Shown: one piece after another, positions 25,551 to 33,505 of the stretch
Position numbering within the stretch: position 1 is the first letter of the stretch
How the letters are laid out: each line of letters starts with the position of its first letter
DNA from: SIG607 sp036307305
Lineage (GTDB): Bacteria > Bacillota > Clostridia > Oscillospirales > Acutalibacteraceae
Assembly: GCA_036307305.1 (NCBI GenBank)
Contig: JAXJXV010000010.1
Location: 124,001 to 188,000, forward strand
DNA: 64,000 nucleotides
Direction of reading: 5' to 3'
Notes under the pieces: generated by a model
Told to the model about the DNA's origin: nothing
Seen by the model: only the letters and a program-made list of their open reading frames with translations
Database searches by the model: none
Position numbers and translations under genes: made by a program

Positions 25551-27797
25551 CTATTCATAAAAGTTTCGTGAAAGCACTTCATTTTGCCACTCATCAGAAA
25601 GGGAAGTGAATTTCGCGGAAAAACCGGTTACTCTTACTATAAGGTCGCGGTGCTTTTCGGGATGCTTTTGCGCGTCAAGAAGCTCCTCTTTTGTAACGCA
25701 GTTAAGCTGAAGCGATTGCATAGAGGTGGTTGCCGCTGTTCTTAAAAAGCTGTCGCAAACGTTAAGATTCATTTTGTTTGACGGCAATATTATATTTATA
25801 ACACTATTTCCTGCAAATTCTCTGGAGTCAAGACAGGCAAGACTGTTTATTACACTCGTTACGCTTGGTATTTTTTTAAGTCTTGATGGTGTAAGACCCT
25901 GTGAAAACAAATCGCCGTTTTTTCGTCCGTCGGGAGTTGCAAGAGTTTTTTTACCCCAAAAAAGTATTTCGGTATAGGTCACATGTCCTAGATGTATCTT
26001 TCCGCCGTAGGAACCCTCTAGTCCACATACTAATGCATATAAGTCTTTGCTGAGCTTCTTTGCAAGAGAACAGGACGCTTCGCTTCCGTCACCCCATCCG
26101 TGACAAAGGGTGGCGTCAATGCGCATAATTTCATTATTTTTCCAGTTGTTTCTCATAGCGCTGAGGAACTCTTTTAAGGTGTATTTCTTTCGTTCGAAGC
26201 AAAGCTCTTTAATTGCAAGAAGCGAGTCAATGATATTTGGGAAACCTATACACAGTAATTGCTCGTCTCGGTATTTTGCGCCACCTGCGGTATAGTCGGT
26301 TTTATTTTTCAGACAGTTTTTAAGGGTAGAAGAAAAAATCGGAAGAGGGTCAACCTTGTCCCAGATTTGTCCGCCTTGCTTAGTTATTCTTATTCTTTCT
26401 TTAAACAGAGTTCTGAAATTATTTATGGTGATATCGTATATTTCTTCGAAACTTTGGACGTGGTCAATAGGTTCGAAGTACATATTGATGTTTTCTATTC
26501 TGCTTCTTGGATTGTAAAGAGAAAATTCAAAGGCTTTAAGGAGATTCAGATAGTTTCCTCCGTCGTATTTTTCACATTCCTGACACATAATACCCCAACA
26601 GCCTGTAACAATATAATCTCTTGCTTCCTGTAATGTCCTGCCTGAAGAAACGAGAGCAGGAATACAGGAATCGTCATTCTGATACAAAATCACACTGCTG
26701 CCTTTAAGTACCGAAATGTTTATCTGCTCTAAATATTCCTTAGGTGAGTTTTGAGAATAACGGCATTTGATTTTTGGAAAAATAATGTTTTCCTCTCTTG
26801 TTGCGGTTAAAAACATTCTTGTCAGCTCATTATAGAAGTGATTTCCATCAAGGTCACATCCACCGAGAGTATAAGTGTTTTCAAGCTCGTGGTCGGCATA
26901 ACCCACCATTTTCATATCGTGGTCATAATGACAGTCAAAGGTAATTAGGAATTGAGAAATAAGCTCAAAAGCCTCCTGCTCGGTTAATTTTCCGTTTTCT
27001 ATATCCTTTTTGTAGAACGGATAAAGGTCCATATCAACTCTGCCAAAGGTGTTAGGGCCAACCCCTTCAAGACTGCCCAGCGCCTTTCTTAAAAAAGCGT
27101 AGGTATTAAGCGCTTCGTAAAAGCTTTTCGGAGCCTCCCAAGGAGTTCTTTCGGCGCTGTTTGCAATTCGGAGCATTCTTTCTTTTGAAGCGGTGTCAGG
27201 GGCAGACTCTGCCATATCTTTGGCTTTTTGGCTGAACTTTACGGAAATATCCCGTATTGCAGTCATACCTGCACAAACGGCTTCTAAAAACTCTTTTTCC
27301 TCTTGCTTTTCTGCAGAGTTCAAAAGAGCAACAGCTTCCATATAAACGCCTTTAAGTCCCTTTTCAAAAATAGGACGGTAATTAAAGTTAAAATGCTGTA
27401 CGGTATCGTTATACGCGCCGCAAATAAGATAAAACTGTTCGTTCATTTGCGCTGTTCTGATTTTGTGAAGCTCAGGGTCTTGGTCGATATAAAGCCGACT
27501 GTTTTTTGAGGCTGTCCAACCTCCCGGATGAACTATATTATTAAACCAATGTCTTCCGTCACACATAGCCCCAAGCGTACCCGTTTCATAGTAAAATGGA
27601 TTATTATAAAACAAAACGGGGTCAATGTGGTAGGCAATTTTCTCATATTGATAGGCTTTCATTTGGTATGAAGTCATAGGGAAAACCGCATTGTCGTCAA
27701 GTATTTTATTGACTTTTTCGGAAAATTTAAGGTTGTTTTTATCTGCCTTATTTCTGTAATAGTTGCACAGCTCGTCTCGTAATTTAGTAAAGTTCAT
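25551..27797 (-). CDS. Glycyl-radical enzyme of the pyruvate formate-lyase superfamily, substrate unknown
   Basis: 748 residues with the PFL-type barrel (1 to about 620) and a C-terminal glycyl-radical domain. The radical site is Gly725 in RVTGFSAKF, matching RV.G(Y/F)...F. The putative thiyl cysteine is Cys400 in TGCWG; most non-PFL members have GCxE, with Glu two residues on as a base, but here that position is Gly402. Cys405 and Cys408 follow. It is therefore not ordinary PFL (which has CC), nor clearly glycerol/diol dehydratase or CutC. No radical-SAM activating enzyme is adjacent. A divergent AraC-family gene probably regulates it. Confidence 0.85.
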   Translation of the reverse strand: MNFTKLRDELCNYYRNKADKNNLKFSEKVNKILDDNAVFPMTSYQMKAYQYEKIAYHIDPVLFYNNPFYYETGTLGAMCDGRHWFNNIVHPGGWTASKNSRLYIDQDPELHKIRTAQMNEQFYLICGAYNDTVQHFNFNYRPIFEKGLKGVYMEAVALLNSAEKQEEKEFLEAVCAGMTAIRDISVKFSQKAKDMAESAPDTASKERMLRIANSAERTPWEAPKSFYEALNTYAFLRKALGSLEGVGPNTFGRVDMDLYPFYKKDIENGKLTEQEAFELISQFLITFDCHYDHDMKMVGYADHELENTYTLGGCDLDGNHFYNELTRMFLTATREENIIFPKIKCRYSQNSPKEYLEQINISVLKGSSVILYQNDDSCIPALVSSGRTLQEARDYIVTGCWGIMCQECEKYDGGNYLNLLKAFEFSLYNPRSRIENINMYFEPIDHVQSFEEIYDITINNFRTLFKERIRITKQGGQIWDKVDPLPIFSSTLKNCLKNKTDYTAGGAKYRDEQLLCIGFPNIIDSLLAIKELCFERKKYTLKEFLSAMRNNWKNNEIMRIDATLCHGWGDGSEASCSLAKKLSKDLYALVCGLEGSYGGKIHLGHVTYTEILFWGKKTLATPDGRKNGDLFSQGLTPSRLKKIPSVTSVINSLACLDSREFAGNSVINIILPSNKMNLNVCDSFLRTAATTSMQSLQLNCVTKEELLDAQKHPEKHRDLIVRVTGFSAKFTSLSDEWQNEVLSRNFYE

Positions 27798-27817
27798 ATA
27801 AACACCGCCTTTCCCTC

Positions 27818-27846
27818 ATTATATATTCAGTAGAGCAACAGCACAA
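27818..27846 (-). promoter_or_regulatory. Promoter of the glycyl-radical enzyme gene
   Basis: Minus-strand TTGTGC (27841-27846), 17-base spacer, TATAAT (27818-27823), about 20 bases before the ATG. Confidence 0.65.
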
Positions 27847-27887
27847 TGTAATAACGAGAATTTTTGTAAAAATCGGAAATTTAAATA

Positions 27888-27915
27888 TTGAATAATTTTT
27901 GAAATATGCTATTAT
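27888..27915 (+). promoter_or_regulatory. Candidate promoter of the AraC-family gene
   Basis: TTGAAT (27888-27893), 16 bases, TATTAT (27910-27915), followed by an aaagaggtgacgg RBS. Confidence 0.5.
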
Positions 27916-27933
27916 AAAAGAGGTGACGGTATT

Positions 27934-28707
27934 ATGGATTTTGTAAATTTAAGAATAAAAGACGTAGAAAAGATAGTTAGTTTTTCGCCAAGAAGCAAGG
28001 AATGGAACAATAAAAATCGGTATCAGCATTTGGTGGGAATAGAGCTGTCAGGAAAAGCTTTGCACAAAATAGGCGGAAAAGAATTACTGCTGAATAAGAA
28101 CGATGTTTTCTTTTTAAACCAAAAGGATGATTATAGCGTCAAGCTTTTATGTGAGCCGTCTGAGGCTAAATCCTTTTCAATACACTTTACCACCTTTGAA
28201 CCCATAGAAACTGACAGCTTTAACGTAAAAGCCGAAACACCCCTTGAGTTCATTAATCTGCTGAACAAGATTGAAAAAAAGTGGCTTAAGAAAAACGGAA
28301 CCTTAGGGCTTATGAGTGACGTATATAAATTTTGCGCTATGCTTTATGAGCTTAAAAATAAGCCGTATATTCAAAGGGATAAAAAAATAATTGATGCTAA
28401 GGAATATATAAATACTAATTTTATGAAAAAAGACTGTATAGAAAAGACAGCGAAGCAGTATGGGGTCAGCAGACGGAGATTTAATGATATATTTAAAAAC
28501 GCTTTCGGTGTGCTTCCAAAGAAATATGCTGATACTCTATGCATTGATTATGCTACTTTGCTGCTTGCGGAAAAAGAATTCTCGGTTGGTGAAATAGCCG
28601 TTTTGTGCGGTTTTAACGACGTTTATTATTTCAGTAAATTCTTTCGCAGTAAAACGGGTATGTCGCCTCTTGCCTACAGAAAAGAAATTTCAAAAGACCG
28701 TATTTAA
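27934..28707 (+). CDS. AraC-family transcriptional regulator
   Basis: 257 residues. A cupin-like N-terminal sensing half is followed by two C-terminal helix-turn-helix units (IEKTAKQYGVSRRRFNDIFK and VGEIAVLCGFNDVYYFSKFF). The family usually activates a neighbouring catabolic gene in response to a small molecule. It is divergent from the glycyl-radical enzyme, the obvious target. Its stop codon overlaps that of the convergent sigK gene. Confidence 0.88.
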   Translation: MDFVNLRIKDVEKIVSFSPRSKEWNNKNRYQHLVGIELSGKALHKIGGKELLLNKNDVFFLNQKDDYSVKLLCEPSEAKSFSIHFTTFEPIETDSFNVKAETPLEFINLLNKIEKKWLKKNGTLGLMSDVYKFCAMLYELKNKPYIQRDKKIIDAKEYINTNFMKKDCIEKTAKQYGVSRRRFNDIFKNAFGVLPKKYADTLCIDYATLLLAEKEFSVGEIAVLCGFNDVYYFSKFFRSKTGMSPLAYRKEISKDRI

Positions 28708-28727
28708 AAATACGGTCTTAATTTTTT
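28694..28727. terminator. Bidirectional terminator containing the stop codons of both flanking genes
   Basis: An 11-bp stem AAGACCGTATT / AATACGGTCTT (28694-28719) is followed by AATTTTTT. The stop codons of the AraC gene and sigK (28704-28707) sit in its loop. Confidence 0.85.
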
Positions 28728-29381
28728 CAGAGCGGCTTTTTCTATACGGGAAACGTAGGAACGGGAAATACTAAGCTTCTTTGCTATTTCCTGTTGTGTC
28801 AGTTCTTCCTGTCCCCCAAGTCCAAAACGAAGTATAAGTATTTCCCGTTCCCGTTTATCGAGAACAACAGGAAATATCTTCTTTAATTTTTCAATGCTCA
28901 GCTTTGTGCTTATTTCTTCGGCTATATCTCCGTCGCAGGAAACAATATCCCCAAGGGTGAGCATATTTCCGTCCTTGTCGGTATCAATGGGGTCGTTAAA
29001 GGACACGTCCTGAGCAGTTTTCTTACTTGCCCTGAAATGCATAAGGATTTCATTTTCTATACATCTGGCGGCGTAGGTTGCAAGTCGGCTGCCTTTTGTG
29101 GTATCAAAGGTGGATATACCTTTAATCAGTCCGATTGTACCAATGGAAATAAGGTCGTCGTTATCTGCATTACCCGTATACTTTTTGGTTATATGGGCTA
29201 CTAACCGCAGATTGTGTTCTACAAGCTTGTTTCTTGCATTTATATCTCCCGCTGACGCCTTTTGCAAAAGCTCTTGTTCCTCTGCCTTTGAAAGAGGCGG
29301 CGGAAAAGAACCGTTTTTTGCAACGTGCAAGGCGACAAAGAAAAAAACAGATAATATTTTTGATAGTATTTGAGTAAACAT
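28704..29381 (-). CDS. sigK: Sporulation RNA polymerase sigma factor, sigma-K
   Basis: 225 residues. Sigma region 2 (HNLRLVAHITKKY, DLISIGTIGLIKGISTFD, ATYAARCIENEILMHFR) and region 4 (LTQQEIAKKLSISRSYVSRIE) match SigK/SigE. The first 20-odd residues are hydrophobic and precede FPPPLS, as in the pro-sequence of Bacillus pro-sigma-K that SpoIVFB removes; some clostridia lack it. The gene is uninterrupted, with no skin element. The ATG lies just 3' of a long hairpin that contains its Shine-Dalgarno sequence. Confidence 0.92.
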   Translation of the reverse strand: MFTQILSKILSVFFFVALHVAKNGSFPPPLSKAEEQELLQKASAGDINARNKLVEHNLRLVAHITKKYTGNADNDDLISIGTIGLIKGISTFDTTKGSRLATYAARCIENEILMHFRASKKTAQDVSFNDPIDTDKDGNMLTLGDIVSCDGDIAEEISTKLSIEKLKKIFPVVLDKREREILILRFGLGGQEELTQQEIAKKLSISRSYVSRIEKAALKKLRPYF

Positions 29382-29430
29382 AAAAATCCCCCATTCTCAG
29401 TCAATTATATGCTGATAAATGGGGGATTTT
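29382..29430 (-). terminator. Hairpin: terminator of the SDR gene overlapping the sigK ribosome-binding site
   Basis: A 13-bp perfect stem (29383-29395 with 29418-29430) and 22-base loop, followed on the minus strand by TTTTT and then the sigK ATG. The GGGGGA needed as sigK Shine-Dalgarno lies in the 3' arm. The loop contains CATATAAT, a possible sporulation or vegetative -10. Confidence 0.75.
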
Positions 29431-29440
29431 GTTTGTCCTG

Positions 29441-30202
29441 TTAAGTTTTTGCAAATTTCATAACAATACTTGCGGGAAGAACCTTTGCCAGTATGCGATA
29501 GAATTTGAAAAGGATATGAGGGGTATAAACGGCTTTCTTTCTGGCCGAATGTTTAAGAGCGTTGACGGCAACGGTTTTTGGATTTGTGCGGGGAAGGGTA
29601 TCAAACATTTTTGATGCGCCCTTTTCAATATTTGCAACAGGGAGAAATTCGGTGTCCATAGGTCCCGGACAAACAGCCAAAACATTGATTTTGCGTGATT
29701 TCAGTTCTTCCCGTAAAGCTCGGCTGAGGCTTGTGACGTAAGCCTTAGTAGAGCTGTAAACAGCCATACGGTAATTGGGAGTAAAGGAAGCTATTGACGA
29801 AACGTTTATAATCTCACCGTTTTCTTTCATAAAAGGCAAGGTGGCTCTTGTTAAATATGTAAGGGCGGAGCAGTTAAGGGCAACCTGATTTACGCAGTCC
29901 TCAGCACTGATATTTTCAAAATATTCAAGCTTACCGAAACCCGCGTTGTTAATAAGATATTTAACGTCGGGGGCGCTGTCACAAAGAAGCTGTGAGTATT
30001 CCTTTAAAGCGGCTGTATCCGTAAGGTCAAGGGAAAGTATAAAGCATTTTTCTTCACCCAGCTCTTTAGAAAGGCTCGTCAGCCTTTCTCTTCGTCTTGC
30101 AATAAGCCAGAAGGATTCAATTTCGGGGTGCTTTTCTTTAAGAGCAAGGGCAAACTGCTGACCGAGTCCTGAAGAAGCGCCTGTAATAATTGCAGTAATC
30201 AT
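29441..30202 (-). CDS. Short-chain dehydrogenase/reductase (SDR) family protein
   Basis: 253 residues. It has the NAD(P)-binding TGASSGLG near the N-terminus, NNAGFG, catalytic Ser in NVSSIAS and the YSSTKAY active-site Tyr/Lys pair. The C-terminal half with VCPGPMDTEF is typical of SDRs acting on acyl or keto substrates. Substrate unknown. It has its own promoter and ends at the hairpin before sigK. Confidence 0.88.
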   Translation of the reverse strand: MITAIITGASSGLGQQFALALKEKHPEIESFWLIARRRERLTSLSKELGEEKCFILSLDLTDTAALKEYSQLLCDSAPDVKYLINNAGFGKLEYFENISAEDCVNQVALNCSALTYLTRATLPFMKENGEIINVSSIASFTPNYRMAVYSSTKAYVTSLSRALREELKSRKINVLAVCPGPMDTEFLPVANIEKGASKMFDTLPRTNPKTVAVNALKHSARKKAVYTPHILFKFYRILAKVLPASIVMKFAKT

Positions 30203-30233
30203 AGAGTTCTCCTCGTGTTTGAATGTTAATGGT

Positions 30234-30262
30234 ATTATACCATATATTTCTCGTTATGGCAA
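30234..30262 (-). promoter_or_regulatory. SDR promoter
   Basis: Minus-strand TTGCCA (30257-30262), 17 bases, TATAAT (30234-30239). Confidence 0.7.
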
Positions 30263-30275
30263 TAGCTTATACAAA

Positions 30276-30304
30276 TTGACTTATATGGGTTGTTGCTATA
30301 TAAT
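30276..30304 (+). promoter_or_regulatory. Promoter of the metallo-hydrolase gene
   Basis: TTGACT (30276-30281), 17 bases, TATAAT (30299-30304). It lies back to back with the SDR promoter. Confidence 0.8.
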
Positions 30305-30319
30305 AAATAAGGTGATTTT

Positions 30320-30991
30320 ATGACAGACTTTAAATTAACGGCGCTTAAATACGCTGAGTCTACTATCAGTGACGCTTCGGTTATGCTTGGCGGGAAAAGT
30401 GACAGAATATGGCCGATATCGTTCTTTCTGTTCCTTTTTGAAACGGTAAAAAGGAAAATTCTTGTAGATACAGGTTGTAATGAGCTTGGCGGGTTTTATC
30501 TTAGCAGATTTATAAAGCCTATAGAACTGCTTTCAAATTATGGGGTGTCGGCAGAGGATATAACAGACCTTATTATAACCCATTCCCATTATGACCACGT
30601 TGCTCTGGCAGGTGAGTTTAAAAACGCAACTGTATATATACAGGAAAAAGAATATAATAGATGTAAAAACTGTTTCGTTCCCACTCAGAATATTGTTACC
30701 TTTGATAATTTCGTGAAGGTTAACGATAATATAAAGGTGGTTTATATAGGCGGACACAGTATCGGCTCTAGCGTGGTAGAGTTTAACCTTGATGGAAAGA
30801 GCTTCGTTATAGCAGGGGACGAATGTTACGTCAGGGAATGTATTTTATGGAACAAACCAACAGGAAGCAGTGAAAATATAGAAAACAGTAAAAAATTTCT
30901 TAAAACCTACGGGAACGGAAAGTTTGAAATTTTCTGTTCTCACGATATGGATATACTACCGTCCAAAAACGGATTTTTAAGAATAATATAA
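30320..30991 (+). CDS. MBL-fold metallo-hydrolase (N-acyl homoserine lactonase-like)
   Basis: 223 residues. The metal-binding THSHYDHV (HxHxDH), then GGHSIGS, GDECY and a late CSHDMD supply the metallo-beta-lactamase ligands. It resembles the AHL-lactonase-like branch, but the substrate cannot be assigned. It is a single-gene transcript between its own promoter and a terminator. Confidence 0.85.
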   Translation: MTDFKLTALKYAESTISDASVMLGGKSDRIWPISFFLFLFETVKRKILVDTGCNELGGFYLSRFIKPIELLSNYGVSAEDITDLIITHSHYDHVALAGEFKNATVYIQEKEYNRCKNCFVPTQNIVTFDNFVKVNDNIKVVYIGGHSIGSSVVEFNLDGKSFVIAGDECYVRECILWNKPTGSSENIENSKKFLKTYGNGKFEIFCSHDMDILPSKNGFLRII

Positions 30992-30996
30992 AAAGC

Positions 30997-31034
30997 ACCT
31001 GATATCCAAGCTTTTGGATATCAGGTATATTTTT
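30997..31034. terminator. Bidirectional terminator between the metallo-hydrolase and the ABC exporter
   Basis: A 13-bp stem ACCTGATATCCAA / TTGGATATCAGGT (30997-31026) with T-rich tracts on both sides. Confidence 0.88.
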
Positions 31035-32850
31035 AAGACTGTAAGCTTTTTAAATTATAAAATTCGCCTTTTTTACTCATAAGTTCGTCATAGGTGCCGA
31101 ACTCTACACACTGACCGTCTCTGATAACCGCTATTTTATCGGCATTTCTTATTGTAGAAAGTCTGTGAGCTACTATAAACGTAGTGCGGTCTTTGGAAAG
31201 ATTGTCTATAGCTTTTTGAATTTCCATTTCCGATACGCTGTCAAGAGCGCTGGTGGCTTCATCAAAAATAATTACTTTCGGGTCGCGGATTATGGCTCTT
31301 GCTATAGCAATGCGCTGTTTTTGTCCGCCTGAAAGCTTGTCGCCGTGTTCACCTACGCTGGTATTAAGACCGTGAGGTAGCTTTTCAATAACGCTTTTAA
31401 GCTGAGCCGCCTCTATTACTTCATTTAGTCTTTCCTTTGAAATACGTGGATTTCCGTATGTAATGTTATCTTTAACCGAGCCTGAAAACAAAATTGTTTT
31501 TTGAGGTACTACAGACAAAAACTTACGGTAGCTGTGCAGGTCGATATTTTCTATACTTTCTCCGTCAATAAGTATTTCGCCGGAAGTTGCTTTGTAAAAG
31601 CCTGTTACCATATTTATAATTGTGCTTTTCCCTGAGCCTGATTCACCTACAAGGGCGATGGTTTCACCCTTGTTTATTTTTAAAGAGAGTCCGTTAAGCA
31701 CAGGCGTGTTTTTGTCGTATTTGAAAAATACGTTTTTAAATTCATAGTTTCCTTCAAGACTTTTTAATTTTAATTTGCCTGCGTTATCCTCAATATCACC
31801 GGCGCAAAGAATTTCACCAATGGAAGTCACTGATTCGAGTCCTTTAGTTAAAATGGGCAAAATGACAATAACACTGTTAACGTATCCAAGTAGAGTGGCA
31901 AAATAGGTCTGATAAAGGGTGATGTCACCTACGTTTTTAATAACACCCTTGAATGAAAGATAGACTGTGAAAAACAAGCAAACGATTTTTGCCAAAGACA
32001 TAACTACCCATATTAAAGAACCAAAAAGACTTTGTATAAAATCCAACTTATAGCCTTTGTGAGCAACGTCGGTTACTTCGTTGGTTATTTTTCTGATTTC
32101 TTTATCCTCTAAGGCATGAGCTCTGGTGACAGGTACAAGCTCAATCATATCAATAACGCTCGATGAGGTATTTTCAACTGTTTTTCTGAATTCAGAGTTT
32201 TTAACCTTAAGAGGTCTTCTGAATTTTGCCATAATAAAGACAAAAAAAGGAATACAAACAACGAACATAAGGAAGACGGGAACACTTTTTGAAATGATAA
32301 TTACAAGAGTAATGCTCATATCAAAAAATATTCGCATTGCTAAATCGAAAACTTGAGTAGAGAGAGCCTCTACGTTTTCCACATCGCGCATTACCTTGGA
32401 CTGAATTTTTCCTGTAGGCATTTCTTTGTGGAAACCAATGGAAAGCTGTTGGAGCTTTCGCACCATAGCGCCTCTCAGTCCTGCTTCTACTCTCCTTTTT
32501 GCCTTGCTGAAAAAATGAGAGTGAATCATATGAGTGGGTATGTTTTGTAAAAGTACAACAACGGCTATTATTAAATCGATAATAAGACGCTTTGCTGTAT
32601 TTTCCGGTCTTTCGATAATCACATTAATTACGTCAGCAGTAATAAGCGGTATTACCCAAACGGGTAGTTGCTTCAAAATAAAAAACAACGACGAAAAAAA
32701 CAGATTTTTGTAGTCACCTTTATAAAGACCGAAAAGGATACGAAGACCTTTTCCGTTATTTTTACGGTAACATTCAATAAACTGTTCTTCCCGTCGTAAA
32801 ATTTCTGTGCTGTTCAGAATTGTTTTTGATTTGTTTGTTTTCTTATTCAT
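31033..32850 (-). CDS. ABC-type exporter, fused membrane and ATPase domains
   Basis: 605 residues from the ATG at 32850, with ggagag 8 bases before it. A six-helix transmembrane domain (about 50-320) is followed by an ATPase with Walker A GESGSGKST, signature LSGGQKQR, Walker B VIIFDEATSALD and the H-loop AHRLST. It is a half-transporter of the multidrug/lipid type, so it must dimerise. A promoter separates it from the upstream DtxR-type regulator, which may still control it. Confidence 0.92.
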   Translation of the reverse strand: MNKKTNKSKTILNSTEILRREEQFIECYRKNNGKGLRILFGLYKGDYKNLFFSSLFFILKQLPVWVIPLITADVINVIIERPENTAKRLIIDLIIAVVVLLQNIPTHMIHSHFFSKAKRRVEAGLRGAMVRKLQQLSIGFHKEMPTGKIQSKVMRDVENVEALSTQVFDLAMRIFFDMSITLVIIISKSVPVFLMFVVCIPFFVFIMAKFRRPLKVKNSEFRKTVENTSSSVIDMIELVPVTRAHALEDKEIRKITNEVTDVAHKGYKLDFIQSLFGSLIWVVMSLAKIVCLFFTVYLSFKGVIKNVGDITLYQTYFATLLGYVNSVIVILPILTKGLESVTSIGEILCAGDIEDNAGKLKLKSLEGNYEFKNVFFKYDKNTPVLNGLSLKINKGETIALVGESGSGKSTIINMVTGFYKATSGEILIDGESIENIDLHSYRKFLSVVPQKTILFSGSVKDNITYGNPRISKERLNEVIEAAQLKSVIEKLPHGLNTSVGEHGDKLSGGQKQRIAIARAIIRDPKVIIFDEATSALDSVSEMEIQKAIDNLSKDRTTFIVAHRLSTIRNADKIAVIRDGQCVEFGTYDELMSKKGEFYNLKSLQS

Positions 32851-32908
32851 ACAAATCACTCTCCAGAATAGGAAAAAGAAAATATTAAGTTGTTGGGCTT
32901 ACAAGGTT

Positions 32909-32937
32909 TTTATACCATAGTGAAAAAGAAAAGTCAA
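32909..32937 (-). promoter_or_regulatory. ABC exporter promoter
   Basis: Minus-strand TTGACT (32932-32937) and TATAAA (32909-32914), spacing 17. The -35 overlaps the stop codon of the upstream regulator. Confidence 0.7.
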
Positions 32938-33308
32938 TGCTTTTTGCTAATATTTATGAATTTTTTAATAGCTTCAAGAGATGTGTCACTTATATCGTGT
33001 TCGATTTTACAGGCGTCCTCCGATGCGATTTTTTTATCTACACCGAGCCGCATAAGAAAATCGGTGATAACTGTATGTCTTTCGTATATCTTTTCGGCTA
33101 TACTATAGCCTTCTTCGGTAAGAGTGAGATAGCCTTCTTTATCCATTATAACATAACCTGCGTTTTTTAGAATTCCAACGGCTCTGCTTACACTGGGCTT
33201 TGAAAAGCCTAAATAATCGCACACGTCAATGGAACGAACCTTTGATTGCTTTTTTGATAAAACGTATATGGATTCAAGATACATCTGACCTGATTCCAGA
33301 AGCTTCAT
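32934..33308 (-). CDS. DtxR/MntR-family metal-dependent transcriptional regulator
   Basis: 124 residues. A winged helix (VRSIDVCDYLGFSKPSVSRAVGIL) is followed by the dimerisation and metal-binding helices (ERHTVITDFLMRLGV, CKIEHDIS). It lacks the SH3-like third domain, as in MntR. It would sense Mn2+ or Fe2+. A near-perfect palindrome overlaps its own -10, consistent with autoregulation. Confidence 0.9.
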   Translation of the reverse strand: MKLLESGQMYLESIYVLSKKQSKVRSIDVCDYLGFSKPSVSRAVGILKNAGYVIMDKEGYLTLTEEGYSIAEKIYERHTVITDFLMRLGVDKKIASEDACKIEHDISDTSLEAIKKFINISKKH

Positions 33309-33337
33309 AAAATCACTCCGACAGAATAAGTTTATTA

Positions 33338-33357
33338 ATGATATATAAATATATCAT
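33338..33357. promoter_or_regulatory. Palindromic operator candidate for the DtxR-family regulator
   Basis: Nine-base arms ATGATATAT / ATATATCAT with a 2-base centre. It lies 30 bases before the regulator's ATG and overlaps its -10. Confidence 0.6.
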
Positions 33358-33376
33358 AATAATCACGAAAAAGCAA
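33348..33376 (-). promoter_or_regulatory. Promoter of the DtxR-family gene
   Basis: Minus-strand TTGCTT (33371-33376), 17 bases, TATATT (33348-33353). Confidence 0.55.
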
Positions 33377-33445
33377 GTAAGGGAATATATGGCGAAGAAA
33401 CTACGGGTTTTATATGCTCAGTTTTCGGAAATAATAAATATTAAA

Positions 33446-33474
33446 TTGACAATACTCGGCTTTAAGTGTATAAT
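33446..33474 (+). promoter_or_regulatory. murA promoter (consensus)
   Basis: TTGACA (33446-33451), 17 bases, TATAAT (33469-33474), an exact vegetative consensus. It lies inside the upstream-extended reading frame and so fixes the murA start downstream. Confidence 0.92.
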
Positions 33475-33505
33475 GGTCGTAAAGAAGTTACACGGAGATG
33501 TAGAA

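Noticed and set aside
33338..33505. Upstream extension of murA by 56 codons
   Set aside because: It contains a perfect TTGACA-17-TATAAT promoter and the dtxR operator, and MurA similarity begins at the GTG at 33506.
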